A stretch of DNA of 64,000 nt from Methanothrix harundinacea 6Ac (GTDB taxonomy: Archaea; Halobacteriota; Methanosarcinia; Methanotrichales; Methanotrichaceae), in assembly GCF_000235565.1 (NCBI RefSeq), contig NC_017527.1:248001-312000 (forward strand). The letters are read 5' to 3'. How positions within the stretch are numbered: the first letter of the stretch is position 1; each line of letters begins with the position of its first letter. The position numbers were made by a program, and so were the translations under genes. Shown piece by piece: positions 1 to 9,952 of the stretch. The notes beneath the pieces were generated by a model that worked only from the letters and a program-made list of their open reading frames with translations, did no database searches and had not been told where the DNA came from.

Positions 1-1047
1 ATCGTGTTCCGTTGTATATCCTGCGATGATATAGCCGTCATCCCCCGTCTCCTTGACAGCTATCCCCTCATCAAAACCAGGGCCGCCAAAAGTCTTGTCC
101 CATTCTTTGGTCCCGTTTGAGTCCGTCTTGATCAGCCAGACGTCTTTGCTGCCGTTCCCGAAAGATTCTGTGCTGCCTGTGACGATGTAGCCGAGATCCT
201 TCGCCTCGCGGACAGAAAAGCCAACGTCTTCCCGGGGTCCGCCGAAGGTTCTCTCCCAGAGCCCGCGACCTCTCGGATCCGTTTTTACTAGCCAGATGTC
301 GCTACCGCCTGCACCGCTGGAGGTTGTATATCCTGTGACGATGTAGCCCCCGTCATCTGTCTCCTGGACGGATGAGCCTTCATCAAAGCCGGATCCCCCG
401 AAGGTTCTGTCCCAGGCTATATTCCCCTCCGAATCGGTTTTGATGAGCCAGAGGTTCGTATTTCGGGGGGTCTTTACCAAAAATGCGTTATTAAATCCGG
501 CGCCATAAGATTCTGTGCCGCCTGCAATGATGTAGCCCCCATCGGCGGTTTGCTGGATCGCGTTGGGCCAGTCATTGCCCCGTCCACCAAAGGTCTTATC
601 CCATTCTGGGTTTCCTTCCGAATCGGTCTTGATCAGCCAGATATCATAATCTCCGATCACATGCGGTTTTGTAGCACCCGCGATGATGTAGCCTCCGTCT
701 TTCGTTTCCTGCACCATGAAACCAATATCTTTGCCCATCCCGCCAAATGTCCTCTCCCAAAGGGTATTCCCTTCTGAATCCGTCTTGATCAGCCAGATTT
801 CGCCTATTCGGGAAGCCTTTATCATCCATGAATAAGCGATGTTTTTCTTGTGAGATGTTGTGCTGCCCGTTACTATATACCCACCATCCTTCGTCTCTTG
901 GACCGATGTTCCCACGTCTTCCCCGGCGCCGCCGAAGGTTCTCACCCAGCCGTCCTCCGGAGCGATGCTCTCACTATTTGCCAACACCGCAGAGATTATC
1001 AGCAAATAGGTTACTCCTGTAGCCAGCCCCCTCTTAATGATAGCCAC
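1..1047 (-). CDS. Secreted repeat protein (beta-propeller-like), partial
   Basis: The reading frame is open from a GTG at 1047 to the window edge (349 codons, no stop). An AGGTGG ribosome site lies 8 bases upstream of the GTG, and the first ~22 residues form a clean signal peptide (basic MAIIKRG start, hydrophobic core, LANS end). The rest is about six copies of a ~55-residue unit with the core TFGGxGxDxGxSVQET, DGGYIVxG and DIWLIKTDSxG. Such units are common in surface proteins of methanogens and probably fold as propeller blades. One unit carries an insertion around bases 470-500. The role is likely extracellular; no catalytic motif is visible. The C-terminus, and any anchor, lies outside the window. 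Confidence 0.8.
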   Translation of the reverse strand, partial: MAIIKRGLATGVTYLLIISAVLANSESIAPEDGWVRTFGGAGEDVGTSVQETKDGGYIVTGSTTSHKKNIAYSWMIKASRIGEIWLIKTDSEGNTLWERTFGGMGKDIGFMVQETKDGGYIIAGATKPHVIGDYDIWLIKTDSEGNPEWDKTFGGRGNDWPNAIQQTADGGYIIAGGTESYGAGFNNAFLVKTPRNTNLWLIKTDSEGNIAWDRTFGGSGFDEGSSVQETDDGGYIVTGYTTSSGAGGSDIWLVKTDPRGRGLWERTFGGPREDVGFSVREAKDLGYIVTGSTESFGNGSKDVWLIKTDSNGTKEWDKTFGGPGFDEGIAVKETGDDGYIIAGYTTEHD

Positions 1048-1082
1048 AATTAGCACCACCTGGATATCAATTCTTCATTATC

Positions 1083-1098
1083 AATAATGATCATTATT
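1083..1098. repeat. Perfect 16-bp palindrome
   Basis: AATAATGATCATTATT is self-complementary. It lies 36 bases upstream of the GTG start of the minus-strand secreted protein, so it could be an operator for that gene. The regulatory role is inference. Confidence 0.35.
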
Positions 1099-1550
1099 AA
1101 TAGTGATAGTATAAGTGGTTTTTGCCCATTCAGCGTGCATCAAGGAACTGATATTAAATAAATTAAAAAAAATTATTCTTATTTCATGATATATATGAGA
1201 ATTTTTCAGCCCTTAGTTCCGCTATACTCTCTCAAATCAACTACCTACGATTTTTCTCTTTCTATCTCTGGAATGGGATGAAAAATCGCTTTCTTGATAG
1301 GATATATCCTTGAATCAGCCTTAACAGATTACTAAATAAATTGCTATTCAATGCGACTATGATATTAGTTCATGAATACTATTAATTCTCACCAACTAAT
1401 ACAGCTTCGGCATTAATAAAATCCATATACACCTACTTATGCCGATATTATCCGGATTTGTTGGAAATATTTACCAAACTATTATTGCAGAAATTCTCTG
1501 CCGACTTATGCCCATTCAAAGCGATTTTACAGATCAAAATGTCCACAACT

Positions 1551-1584
1551 ATCACGATTAATAATTATAATTGTTAATCGTGAT
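1551..1584. promoter_or_regulatory. 34-bp palindrome upstream of aha operon
   Basis: Arms ATCACGATTAA (1551-1561) and TTAATCGTGAT (1574-1584) are perfect complements, and the 12-base centre contains the further palindrome AATTATAATT. The right arm recurs as AATCGTGAT at 1650-1658, close to where transcription from the TATA-like element at 1626-1634 would begin. A dimeric regulator of the ATP synthase operon is the simplest reading. The identity of the factor cannot be told from sequence. Confidence 0.45.
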
Positions 1585-1711
1585 CTCCATTTTATAATCC
1601 GGTGGGTATTTCTTAACCAAAAAGGTTTAATATGTGATTTAACACCTATAATCGTGATGGATCATAAATTTAGTGCCAGATTTGTTGTGGTCCGTCGTTA
1701 GGGGGACTGCA

Positions 1712-2023
1712 ATGGTCTTTGAGACGCTGAAAATGGTGAAAGGGGCGGAGAGGGAATCTCTTTCCAAGCTCGAACGCGCCAATAAGGACGCCGAAGAACT
1801 GGTAATCAAGGCCAATAAAGCAGCAGAGGAGCAGGTAAACAAGGTGATTGAAGAAGCTGATGCGGAGGTTGAGGCTCTTATTGAAGATAAGATTTCACAG
1901 GCAAAGAGGTCCGCCAACGAGATTATCACGGAAGGTGAGCGCGAGGCACGACAGCTTTCAGAGCGGGCTCAGTCGAAGATCTCGGACGCGGGAGCATTTG
2001 TAGCGTCACAAGTAATCGGGTGA
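1712..2023 (+). CDS. ahaH: A1AO ATP synthase subunit H (peripheral stalk)
   Basis: A 103-residue, almost wholly helical protein with heptad-like charged repeats, as expected of the H subunit. Subunit H pairs with E in the peripheral stalk of the archaeal ATP synthase. I chose the ATG at 1712, after a G-rich ribosome site, over an in-frame GTG at 1673 that adds 13 non-conserved residues. It is the first gene of the operon, as in Methanosarcina, and ends 4 bases before ahaI. Confidence 0.85.
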   Translation: MVFETLKMVKGAERESLSKLERANKDAEELVIKANKAAEEQVNKVIEEADAEVEALIEDKISQAKRSANEIITEGEREARQLSERAQSKISDAGAFVASQVIG

Positions 2024-2027
2024 TCGG

Positions 2028-3980
2028 ATGTTTCGACCAGTCCAGATGAGACGGTTGCACATCGTCGCATTGAGCAAATACAAGTATCCGCTTATCCAAC
2101 GACTCCATGAGCTCGGCGTCGTTCAGATGACCGATGTAACCCGGACGATGGAATCACCCGAATGGGCGCAGCTTCTAGAAAAGCACCCATCAGATCCGAC
2201 CATAAGGCAGATTACAGCCCAGGTCATGTCTTTTAACAAGATACTCGACTTTTTCGGTGCAGTCTCTCCCCTACCTGAGGACAACTTCTTTAAGATGCTC
2301 TTCAGCCCATCCCCGCCCAAGAAGATGGAAGCTGAAAAGGTCTACGGAACGAAACTGTTGGAGAGGTCAGAGAGACTTTTAGAAGAGGCCAATGCTGCGG
2401 TAAGAGAGCCTGAAGAGCGTCTGAATCGGGTAACTTCGGAGCTTGGCGAAATCTCCACCAAGGTGGAATCTCTTGAGAAGATACGAGATTTCAGGGTCGA
2501 TCTTGCCGACGTCGTCAAAACGGATCTTCTCACCGTTCTGATCGGCATCGCGCCAAAAGAGCGCGCCAGCGACATGACCAGCAAGCTCAGCGAGATAACC
2601 AACGGGATCTGTTACATCGGATCTAAAGATATCTCGCAGATCGAATCTGTTGTATTGGTGGTTGCCCTCTCAGAGGTCTCGAAGGACGTCTCAGATTCCC
2701 TGAGACGGATCGGGTTTGAGAGGATGGATGTTAGCGGTCTATCTGGGACCCCAGCGGAAGCGCTCTCGACGCTTGGTGAAAGAAAAGCATCTCTCGCCTC
2801 TGAAGAGGAGTTTCTCAGGTCTGAGATAAAAAAGCTGGCCGAGCGTTGGAGGGACAAACTGCTGGTACATCGGGAGCTTCTCCTGATCGAGAGAGACAGG
2901 CTTGACGTGCAGACCAACTTCATGAGGACCGACGAGACCTTCATCTTGGAGGGGTGGATACCCGCAAAATCCATCGGTTCTGTTAAAGAAGAGGTCTTGG
3001 AGGTCACCAAGGGATACTCGGTGGTCAAGGAGTCCAACCCGAATCCTTCTCCTGATGATATTCCGGTGTACCTTCAGAATCCGCCATTCATCAGACACTT
3101 CCAGGTTCTGACGGAGCTCTATGGCCGTCCAAAGTACCACGAGATCGATCCAACTTTCATGTTAGCGCCGGTATTCATGCTCTTCTTCGGGATTATGCTG
3201 ACCGATGCCGTATACGGCGTGATGATGGCGGCGGTGGGATTGATGTTACTTCGCGGTGGTGGCAGGTACAGCTCATCGGTGAAGGATTTCGGCGTCATCT
3301 TTGCGGCGATCGGTTGCGCGACGATAGGGTTCGGCATCCTGACAGGTGGGTATTTTGGCGACTTTGCTTTAAAGTATCTCGGAATATCGGCTCTGAGGCC
3401 TATAATATTCGATCCGATGGTAGACGTGCAGCTCTTCTTGATTCTGGTTCTGGTGATCGGGCTGATTCATCTGAACCTCGGACTCCTCATCGGGTTTGCG
3501 GAGAACGTCAAGGGGAAGCAGTACAAAGATGCCGTTGGAGACCAATTCTGGCTCTTCCTTCTGCAGGGTGGCATAGCGCTGCTCATGATGGATATGAAGT
3601 CGATAGGCGCGGTCTTCTTACTGATCGGCGTCATATTGGTCGCCATAATCCACGGGCCGCTCTTCTTCTTCGATATTACAGGCTACCTCGGAGATGTGCT
3701 ATCATACGCCAGGCTTCTGGCTTTGGGTCTGGCCACCAGCGGGATAGCTATGACCGTAAACATCCTCTCATCCATGGTAGACAGCGTTCCTTTCATCGGA
3801 ATCGTGCTGGGGGCGATCGTCTTTGTCGTCGGGCACATCTTCAATTGGGGGATGAACGGTCTGGGCGGCTTCGTCCACGGGATAAGGTTGCACTATGTAG
3901 AGTTCTTTAACAAATTCTACGAGGGCGGAGGATCTGAGTACAGGCCTTACAGGATAAGACGGGAGCTGACCAAAGAGTAG
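2028..3980 (+). CDS. ahaI: A1AO ATP synthase subunit I (membrane subunit a)
   Basis: A 650-residue stator subunit forming the half-channels for the coupling ion next to the rotor ring. Residues ~1-360 are a soluble, coiled-coil-rich arm with long charged helices. Residues ~370-640 hold about eight membrane segments, including the family motif region GDVLSYARLLALGLATSGIA with the essential arginine, and a glycine-rich last helix near GHIFNWGMNGLGGF. The length is normal for the V/A-type a subunit. It lies between ahaH and ahaK in the standard order. Confidence 0.95.
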   Translation: MFRPVQMRRLHIVALSKYKYPLIQRLHELGVVQMTDVTRTMESPEWAQLLEKHPSDPTIRQITAQVMSFNKILDFFGAVSPLPEDNFFKMLFSPSPPKKMEAEKVYGTKLLERSERLLEEANAAVREPEERLNRVTSELGEISTKVESLEKIRDFRVDLADVVKTDLLTVLIGIAPKERASDMTSKLSEITNGICYIGSKDISQIESVVLVVALSEVSKDVSDSLRRIGFERMDVSGLSGTPAEALSTLGERKASLASEEEFLRSEIKKLAERWRDKLLVHRELLLIERDRLDVQTNFMRTDETFILEGWIPAKSIGSVKEEVLEVTKGYSVVKESNPNPSPDDIPVYLQNPPFIRHFQVLTELYGRPKYHEIDPTFMLAPVFMLFFGIMLTDAVYGVMMAAVGLMLLRGGGRYSSSVKDFGVIFAAIGCATIGFGILTGGYFGDFALKYLGISALRPIIFDPMVDVQLFLILVLVIGLIHLNLGLLIGFAENVKGKQYKDAVGDQFWLFLLQGGIALLMMDMKSIGAVFLLIGVILVAIIHGPLFFFDITGYLGDVLSYARLLALGLATSGIAMTVNILSSMVDSVPFIGIVLGAIVFVVGHIFNWGMNGLGGFVHGIRLHYVEFFNKFYEGGGSEYRPYRIRRELTKE

Positions 3981-4055
3981 CTATCTGAATTATGGTTGAA
4001 ATATGGTGTAGTAGCTATATTACTGTATACATCGGTTATCAGGGAGGATAAAAGT

Positions 4056-4592
4056 ATGGATATAAGTACAGGTGTTGCACTGGCCGCAGTCGGTGCAGGC
4101 ATATCAATGGGCGCAGCCGCAATTGGTGCCGGCATTGGAGTAGGCATCGCCGGAGCTGCGGGCGCGGGTGCGATAGCGGAAGATCCGGGCAAGTTCGGAA
4201 CAGCCCTCGTTTTCCAGGCGCTTCCCCAGACTCAAGGCATCTATGGTTTTCTTGGGGCTGTCCTGATAATGATCGGTACGGGCATCCTCGGCGGTTATGC
4301 TGCGTTCGAGTCGGCGGCCACTTCGTTGGCTGGCTTGATGGATACCACTCCGGAGAATGCAGCGCTGATCATGGGACTTGCCGCTGTAGGAGGTGGCCTA
4401 TCCGTTGGGCTTGCCGGGCTTTCGGCCATCGGTCAGGGGATAACAGCAGCCGGCAGCATAGGAGCGGTCTCGAAGGAACCTGGAGCCTTTGGCAAGTGTA
4501 TGGTCCTCACCGTCATGTCTGAGACATTTGCAGTCTTCGGCTTGTTGATAACGATCCTGATCTTGGTAGGTTTGAATCTGCTAGGGGCGTAA
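4056..4592 (+). CDS. ahaK: A1AO ATP synthase rotor subunit K, double hairpin
   Basis: The 178-residue rotor proteolipid begins at ATG 4056, 6 bases after an AGGGAGGATA ribosome site; an in-frame start at 3996 would add a spurious 20-residue extension. It has four membrane helices in two hairpins. Hairpin 2 carries the ion-binding carboxylate (E156 in VMSETFAVFG). In hairpin 1 the matching position is glutamine (Q58 in ALPQTQGIYG). This gives one carboxylate per four helices, as in V-type rings, instead of the single-hairpin subunit known from Methanosarcina. Fewer ions per turn would raise the energy needed per ATP. Confidence 0.93.
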   Translation: MDISTGVALAAVGAGISMGAAAIGAGIGVGIAGAAGAGAIAEDPGKFGTALVFQALPQTQGIYGFLGAVLIMIGTGILGGYAAFESAATSLAGLMDTTPENAALIMGLAAVGGGLSVGLAGLSAIGQGITAAGSIGAVSKEPGAFGKCMVLTVMSETFAVFGLLITILILVGLNLLGA

Positions 4593-4609
4593 CTCTCGGG
4601 TGATGTATC

Positions 4610-5245
4610 ATGGGTTCTGAAGGGGCCGATAAGATCGTTCATGAGATTGTCAGGATCACAGACGCCCAGGTTGAATTGATCCTTCAGCAAGCCCGGAAAG
4701 ATGCTGATGATATACGAGGAGAGTCCGAGAAGAAGGCACAAGCGAAGAAATCAGTGATACTGGGAAAGGGGCAACAACAGGCAGAGAGGGAATATCAGAG
4801 GATACTGGCAGACGCGAAGATGCAGGTCAAGCGAAAGATATTCGATGTGAAGGAGGATCTCATAAAGAAGGCCTTCGTGGACGCTGAGGCAAGGCTAAAG
4901 AGATTGGCGGATACTTCAGAATACGGCGACGTTCTGAAAAAAATGATTGTGGAATCGGGGGTTGTGGTGGGGGGCGGACCTCTCGAAGTGCTGGTGAGGG
5001 AAAGGGACAGAGCCCTCCTCTCCGAGAAGGCCCTGGCCGATCTTGCCGAAGAGATCTCAAAGGCGACGGGCAAGGATACCGCCCTTGAACTGTCTGAGGA
5101 GGTCATAACCACCATCGGTGGAGCCGTAGTTCGGAGCAAGAGCGGCAAAATTGAGGCCGATAACACCATCGAGTCCAGAATCAGCAGGATCGGGAGCGAG
5201 CTGAGGTTCAAGGTAGCTGAGATACTCTTCGGGGGAGCATCGTGA
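4610..5245 (+). CDS. ahaE: A1AO ATP synthase subunit E (peripheral stalk)
   Basis: A 211-residue subunit. The first ~100 residues are a charged helix (KDADDIRGESEKKAQAKK) that pairs with subunit H; the C-terminal half is the globular head that binds the catalytic A3B3 core, ending with the typical GGAVVRSKSGKIEADNT region. The length is normal. The stop codon overlaps the GTG start of ahaC by 4 bases, so the two are translationally coupled. Confidence 0.93.
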   Translation: MGSEGADKIVHEIVRITDAQVELILQQARKDADDIRGESEKKAQAKKSVILGKGQQQAEREYQRILADAKMQVKRKIFDVKEDLIKKAFVDAEARLKRLADTSEYGDVLKKMIVESGVVVGGGPLEVLVRERDRALLSEKALADLAEEISKATGKDTALELSEEVITTIGGAVVRSKSGKIEADNTIESRISRIGSELRFKVAEILFGGAS

Positions 5246-6417
5246 CGCTGGAAGAGTTGGCTGCAAGCCTCGGCTTTCCTTCATTTGTGCCCCTATTCGC
5301 TGTAGCTCTGGCTTTGGCTCTGGTTGTCGGGCTCATCATCCTTGTGCCGATCCTCCTTCGGGTGATCGAGATAGCAAACTACGCCTACTCGAATTCTCGA
5401 ATCCAGGTGATGTCGAGCAGAATCATCCCGGAGGAGAAGCTCAAGGAGATGATCGAGGCGTCTTCTCTGGCAGAGGTCGTGGCAGCTCTGGAGCCTACGG
5501 ATTACTCACCGTACCTGCATGAGATGATGGAGGAGCGTTCAGAGGCTATCGAGAGGGCGCTGAATAGACATACCGCCGATTCGTACAGAGAAGTGGCCAC
5601 CATGGTGCCCATGGACTTGAAGGCGGTATTGGCCGTCCTCCTCAGAAAGTGGGACATCTACAATATCAAGCTGATCCTCCGAGGGGTTTATGCCGAAAGA
5701 TCACCCGACGAGATTCGGGCCGATCTCGTCCCGGTGGGCGAGCTGGCCCCTTCAAAGATCGGCGAATTGGCCGAGGCCAGAAGCTTGGAAGAGCTGGTCT
5801 CCAACCTAGATGGCACCCCTTATTCCCGCTTGGCCGAATCTCTTCAGCTCTTCGATCAGACCAGAAACCTCACAGTTCTCGAAGCAAGACTCGATAACAT
5901 CCTTTATGAAGATGCCTGGAAGGATATGACGAGCAAGCCCCTCGACGAGAACCTTCTCGCCCTGAAGAATTATCTGGCCACCAACATAGACGTTGTTAAC
6001 CTGAAGTTCTTGTTCAGGGCGAAGAAGGACGGATTGACAGCAGGTAGCATAGAGGGCTATCTGGTGAAGGGGGGAGGTCTCCAGGAGAGCTTGATCAAGA
6101 GCATCCTCGAAATGGATACGGTCGACAACGTCGTGGCAGCGCTAGAGGGGACCAAGTACTACCAGCCTGTGCTGGGGGCAGTTCCAGAATACGAATCTAC
6201 AGGATCGGTGCTGCCGATAGAGCTCGCTCTGGACGGTTACCTGGTGAGGGTCGGCAAGAACATCTCAATCACACAGCCTTTCGGAATCGGTCCCGCCATC
6301 GGCTATCTCTCCATGAAGGAGATGGAGATCCGGAACGTCAGAACTCTTGCCAGAGGAATAGAGGCGGGCCTCTCTCCTGACGAAATACGCAATCTCATTA
6401 TGAAGGTGGGTACTTGA
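5242..6417 (+). CDS. ahaC: A1AO ATP synthase subunit C (central stalk socket)
   Basis: A 391-residue subunit that joins the rotor ring to the central stalk. The conserved ANYAYSNSRI motif near residue 46 and the three helical repeats of the family are present. Ahead of that motif is an unusually hydrophobic stretch, residues ~15-40, that looks like a membrane helix; an alternative GTG at 5344 would remove most of it but has no ribosome site. The start used here overlaps the ahaE stop (GTGA), and the stop overlaps the ahaF start (TTGA). Confidence 0.92.
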   Translation: MTLEELAASLGFPSFVPLFAVALALALVVGLIILVPILLRVIEIANYAYSNSRIQVMSSRIIPEEKLKEMIEASSLAEVVAALEPTDYSPYLHEMMEERSEAIERALNRHTADSYREVATMVPMDLKAVLAVLLRKWDIYNIKLILRGVYAERSPDEIRADLVPVGELAPSKIGELAEARSLEELVSNLDGTPYSRLAESLQLFDQTRNLTVLEARLDNILYEDAWKDMTSKPLDENLLALKNYLATNIDVVNLKFLFRAKKDGLTAGSIEGYLVKGGGLQESLIKSILEMDTVDNVVAALEGTKYYQPVLGAVPEYESTGSVLPIELALDGYLVRVGKNISITQPFGIGPAIGYLSMKEMEIRNVRTLARGIEAGLSPDEIRNLIMKVGT

Positions 6418-6740
6418 GTTCGATGAAGATAGCCGTTATCGGCGACTCGGATACTGTGAGCGGCTTCAGGCTTGGAGGAGTGACCAGGTCGTATGTGGTC
6501 AGAGTCGAGGAGCCGATCGAGGTCATTCTTGCGGAGCTGATCGGCGATGAAACGGTTGGGGTCATTGCTATAACAGAGCGGTTGGCGGATGCAAACCGTT
6601 CGGCCATAGATGAGATAACCAAGGGCAAGAAGGCTGTCACACCGATTCTGGTGGAGATTTCGGACAAAAATGGCCCTATCGTTCGTGAGGTCGATCCACT
6701 GAAGGCTCTAATCAAGAGCGCCATAGGAGTTGAGATTTAA
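6414..6740 (+). CDS. ahaF: A1AO ATP synthase subunit F (central stalk)
   Basis: A 108-residue Rossmann-like subunit that enters the A3B3 hexamer through its C-terminal helix. The [19 protein letters not shown] start is typical. Translation may begin at TTG 6414, which overlaps the ahaC stop and lies 5 bases from AAGGTGG, or at ATG 6423; the ribosome site favours the TTG and coupling. Confidence 0.93.
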   Translation: MSSMKIAVIGDSDTVSGFRLGGVTRSYVVRVEEPIEVILAELIGDETVGVIAITERLADANRSAIDEITKGKKAVTPILVEISDKNGPIVREVDPLKALIKSAIGVEI

Positions 6741-6753
6741 GGAGGGATATTGT

Positions 6754-8517
6754 TTGAGCATTACAGGACGCATTTATAAAATTTCTGGACCTCTCGTAGT
6801 CGCCGAAGACGTAAAAGGCTGCGTCATGTACGAAGTGGTCAAGGTTGGGGATATTGGGCTGATGGGCGAGACCATTCGGCTTGATGGCGATCGCGCCTAT
6901 ATCCAGGTCTATGAGGCCACCGAGGGGTTGAAACCGGGCGAACCGGTGGAGACGACGGGGTCGCCACTGACGGCGGACCTCGGCCCGGGGATCCTGAAGA
7001 ACTTCTACGACGGGATTCAGAGGCCTCTTGAGGGGCTGAGGGAGGCGGCTGGAGATTACATCACCCGGGGGCTGACCGTACCCCCCCTTAATCCCGAAAC
7101 TGTCTGGGATTACACACCCGTTGCCGCTGAAGGCTCTTCCGTTGAGACGGGGGACGTTCTAGGCACGGTGCCGGAGACAAAAGTCATCACGCATAGAGTT
7201 CTCGTCCCCCCAGGGATTAGGGGAAAGCTGACAAAAGTACGAGAGGGAAAGCTCCACGTCACCGACTCCGTCGCAACCCTTACCAAAGAGGACGGAAAAG
7301 AGGCGAACCTCACCATGTCGCACCGGTGGCCCGTAAGGGTTCCGAGACCTTATAAAAGGAAGCTGGATCCCTTCGTGCCCCTGCTCACAGGCCAGCGGAT
7401 TTATGACACCTTCTTCCCGCTGGCTAAGGGAGGATCTGCGGCCATTCCTGGCGGGTTTGGCACCGGCAAGACGGTATCCCAGCATCAGCTCGCCAAATGG
7501 GCTGATTCTCAGGTGGTCGTGTATGTAGGATGTGGTGAGCGCGGAAACGAGATGACCGAGGTTCTGGACACCTTCCCCCTTCTCGACGATCCCACCACCG
7601 GCGAAAAGCTGATGGAGCGGTCGACTCTCATCGCCAACACCTCCAATATGCCGGTCGCCGCGAGGGAGGCGTCGGTCTACACCGGGGTGACCCTAGCTGA
7701 GTTCTATCGTGATATGGGTTACGACGTGGCGGTGATGGCGGATTCGACGTCCCGATGGGCAGAGGCGATGAGGGAGGTTTCGGGAAGGCTCGAGGAGATG
7801 CCGGGAGAAGAGGGATACCCTGCATATCTTGCATCCAGAGTGGCCGATTACTACGAGAGGAGCGGACGTGTGATAACCCTCGGATCCGGAGAGGAGAGGT
7901 TGGGTTCGGTCTCCCTGGTGGGAGCTGTCTCTCCGCCGGGGGGCGATCTTTCAGAGCCGGTCTCGCAGAACACGCTCCGCGTCGTCAGCGTCTTCTGGGC
8001 CCTCGACTCGACCCTGGCAGACAGGAGGCACTTCCCGGCCATTAACTGGCTTAGAAGCTACTCTCTTTACCTAGACGTGCTCGGAGATTGGTACAAAAAG
8101 AACGTCTCAGAAGACTTCTACGAAGTTCGGACTGATATGATGGTCCTCCTCCAGAAGGAGGCCGAGCTCCAGGAGATCGTCCAGCTTGTTGGCGCGGACG
8201 CGTTGCCAGAGAAGGAGCGTCTGGTTCTTGAGGTCTCCAGGATGGTGAGGGAGGATTACCTTCAGCAGAACGCCTACCACGAGATAGACTCCTACTGCTC
8301 CAAGGAGAAGCAGCTGATGATGGCGAGGACGATCCTGGCCTTCTACGACAGGGCGCTTAAGGCGATGGATGCGGGAGCGTCTATCGCGAAGATCGAGACC
8401 ATCCAGGTGAAAGATGAGATCGCCAGGATGAAGTACGTGCACAATACGGAATTTCCAGGGCGGTACGAATCGATGCTCAAGGCCATAGAGAGCCAGTTCT
8501 CTGCACTGGAGGGGTAG
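6754..8517 (+). CDS. ahaA: A1AO ATP synthase catalytic subunit A
   Basis: The catalytic subunit, 587 residues. I chose the TTG at 6754, 5 bases after GGAGGGAT, because [16 protein letters not shown] matches the family start; the upstream in-frame TTG at 6730 overlaps ahaF. The P-loop is GGFGTGKT at residues 233-240. The 80-residue non-homologous insert characteristic of A-type A subunits precedes it. [20 protein letters not shown] is the nearby catalytic segment. It sits in the standard order F-A-B. Confidence 0.96.
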   Translation: MSITGRIYKISGPLVVAEDVKGCVMYEVVKVGDIGLMGETIRLDGDRAYIQVYEATEGLKPGEPVETTGSPLTADLGPGILKNFYDGIQRPLEGLREAAGDYITRGLTVPPLNPETVWDYTPVAAEGSSVETGDVLGTVPETKVITHRVLVPPGIRGKLTKVREGKLHVTDSVATLTKEDGKEANLTMSHRWPVRVPRPYKRKLDPFVPLLTGQRIYDTFFPLAKGGSAAIPGGFGTGKTVSQHQLAKWADSQVVVYVGCGERGNEMTEVLDTFPLLDDPTTGEKLMERSTLIANTSNMPVAAREASVYTGVTLAEFYRDMGYDVAVMADSTSRWAEAMREVSGRLEEMPGEEGYPAYLASRVADYYERSGRVITLGSGEERLGSVSLVGAVSPPGGDLSEPVSQNTLRVVSVFWALDSTLADRRHFPAINWLRSYSLYLDVLGDWYKKNVSEDFYEVRTDMMVLLQKEAELQEIVQLVGADALPEKERLVLEVSRMVREDYLQQNAYHEIDSYCSKEKQLMMARTILAFYDRALKAMDAGASIAKIETIQVKDEIARMKYVHNTEFPGRYESMLKAIESQFSALEG

Positions 8518-8522
8518 ATCAG

Positions 8523-9917
8523 ATGTCAAAAACCACAACTCGTGAATATACGACCGTAAGAGAGGTGGCAGGCCCCCTCATGGTGGTAGAAGGCGTTGAG
8601 GGGGTGGCCTATGGTGAGATCGTGGACGTGGTCCTGCCCGACGGCGGCACCAAGCGGGGCCAGGTGCTGGAATCCCGAAAGGGTGTCGCTGTAGTTCAGG
8701 TCTTCGAGGGGACCAGCGGGATCGATACGCTATCGACAAAGGTGAGGTTCACAGGCGACATCATGAGGATGCCGGTCTCGATGGACATGATGGGCAGAAT
8801 TTTCGACGGCCTCGGAAGGCCGATAGACGGCGGCCCCGAGATCATCGCTGAGGAGTATCTCGACATAGCAGGCGCTTCCATCAACCCCACCGCCAGGGCG
8901 TTTCCCAACGAGTTCATCCAGACGGGGATCTCGACGATCGATGGAAACAACACTCTGGTACGCGGCCAAAAGCTTCCCATCATGTCCGGCGCCGGATTGC
9001 CGCACAACGATCTTGCAGCACAGATAGCGCGACAGGCCAAAGTTCGTGGCACAGAGGAGCCCTTTTCGGTGGTCTTTGCGGCCATGGGGATCACTCACGA
9101 AGAGGCGAGCTTCTTTATGAGGGATTTCGAGAGGACCGGCGCCCTGGAGAGGATAGTGGCCTTCATCAACCTCGCAGACGATCCCGCCATCGAGAGGATC
9201 ATCACCCCGCGGATGGCTCTCACCGCGGCCGAGTATCTCGCCTACACCTGTGACATGCATATCTTGGTGGTGTTGACGGATATGACGAACTACTGTGAGG
9301 CGCTGCGAGAGATATCTGCCGCTAGAGAGGAGGTTCCTGGAAGAAGGGGATATCCTGGCTACATGTATACCGATCTTGCGACCCTCTACGAGCGTGCAGG
9401 CAGAGTTAGAGGTGCCAAAGGTTCGATCACGCAGGTCCCAATACTCAGCATGCCTGATGACGACATCACCCATCCTATACCTGATCTGACCGGCTACATC
9501 ACAGAGGGGCAGTTCGTTCTGAGCCGAGAGATGCACCGAAGGGGGATCTACCCGCCCGTTGACATTCTGCCAAGCCTCTCAAGGCTGATGAACGAGGGGA
9601 TCGGCGCGGAGAGGACGCGGGATGACCACTCTGGAGTATCCAACCAGCTCTATGCTGGTTATGCTGAGGGGCGCGATATGCGAGATCTTGTAGCGGTGGT
9701 TGGAGAAGAGGCTCTCTCAACCCGAGACCGGCTTTATCTCAAGTTCGCAGATCGCTTCGAGAAGGAGTACGTTACCCAGGAAAGGGATGAGGACAGGACC
9801 ATCGAGCAAACCCTCGATCTTGGGTGGGAGCTGTTGACAGATCTGCCTGAGGGTGAGCTCAAGAGGATCGACGAGAAGTACATCAAGAAATATCACCCGA
9901 AGTACAGAACCGCTTAG
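8523..9917 (+). CDS. ahaB: A1AO ATP synthase regulatory subunit B
   Basis: A 464-residue nucleotide-binding but non-catalytic subunit that alternates with A in the hexamer. The P-loop is degenerate ([18 protein letters not shown]), which is diagnostic for B subunits. The family motifs [20 protein letters not shown] and [10 protein letters not shown] are present. It starts with ATG 5 bases after the ahaA stop. Confidence 0.96.
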   Translation: MSKTTTREYTTVREVAGPLMVVEGVEGVAYGEIVDVVLPDGGTKRGQVLESRKGVAVVQVFEGTSGIDTLSTKVRFTGDIMRMPVSMDMMGRIFDGLGRPIDGGPEIIAEEYLDIAGASINPTARAFPNEFIQTGISTIDGNNTLVRGQKLPIMSGAGLPHNDLAAQIARQAKVRGTEEPFSVVFAAMGITHEEASFFMRDFERTGALERIVAFINLADDPAIERIITPRMALTAAEYLAYTCDMHILVVLTDMTNYCEALREISAAREEVPGRRGYPGYMYTDLATLYERAGRVRGAKGSITQVPILSMPDDDITHPIPDLTGYITEGQFVLSREMHRRGIYPPVDILPSLSRLMNEGIGAERTRDDHSGVSNQLYAGYAEGRDMRDLVAVVGEEALSTRDRLYLKFADRFEKEYVTQERDEDRTIEQTLDLGWELLTDLPEGELKRIDEKYIKKYHPKYRTA

Positions 9918-9952
9918 ACCCGCCCGGCTCTCTAAGATGGAGGTTCGATCAA

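Larger units (their letters stand above)
1048..1711. other. AT-rich intergenic region before the ATP synthase operon
   Basis: No coding frame is convincing here. It holds a 16-base perfect palindrome (1083-1098), a large imperfect palindrome (1551-1584), a repeated arm (1650-1658) and a TATA-like TTTAATATG at 1626-1634. It serves divergent transcription: the repeat protein to the left and ahaH to the right. Confidence 0.6.

Noticed and set aside
3996-4055. Upstream start for ahaK
   Set aside because: The extra 20 residues are unlike the family, and the ribosome site lies just before ATG 4056.
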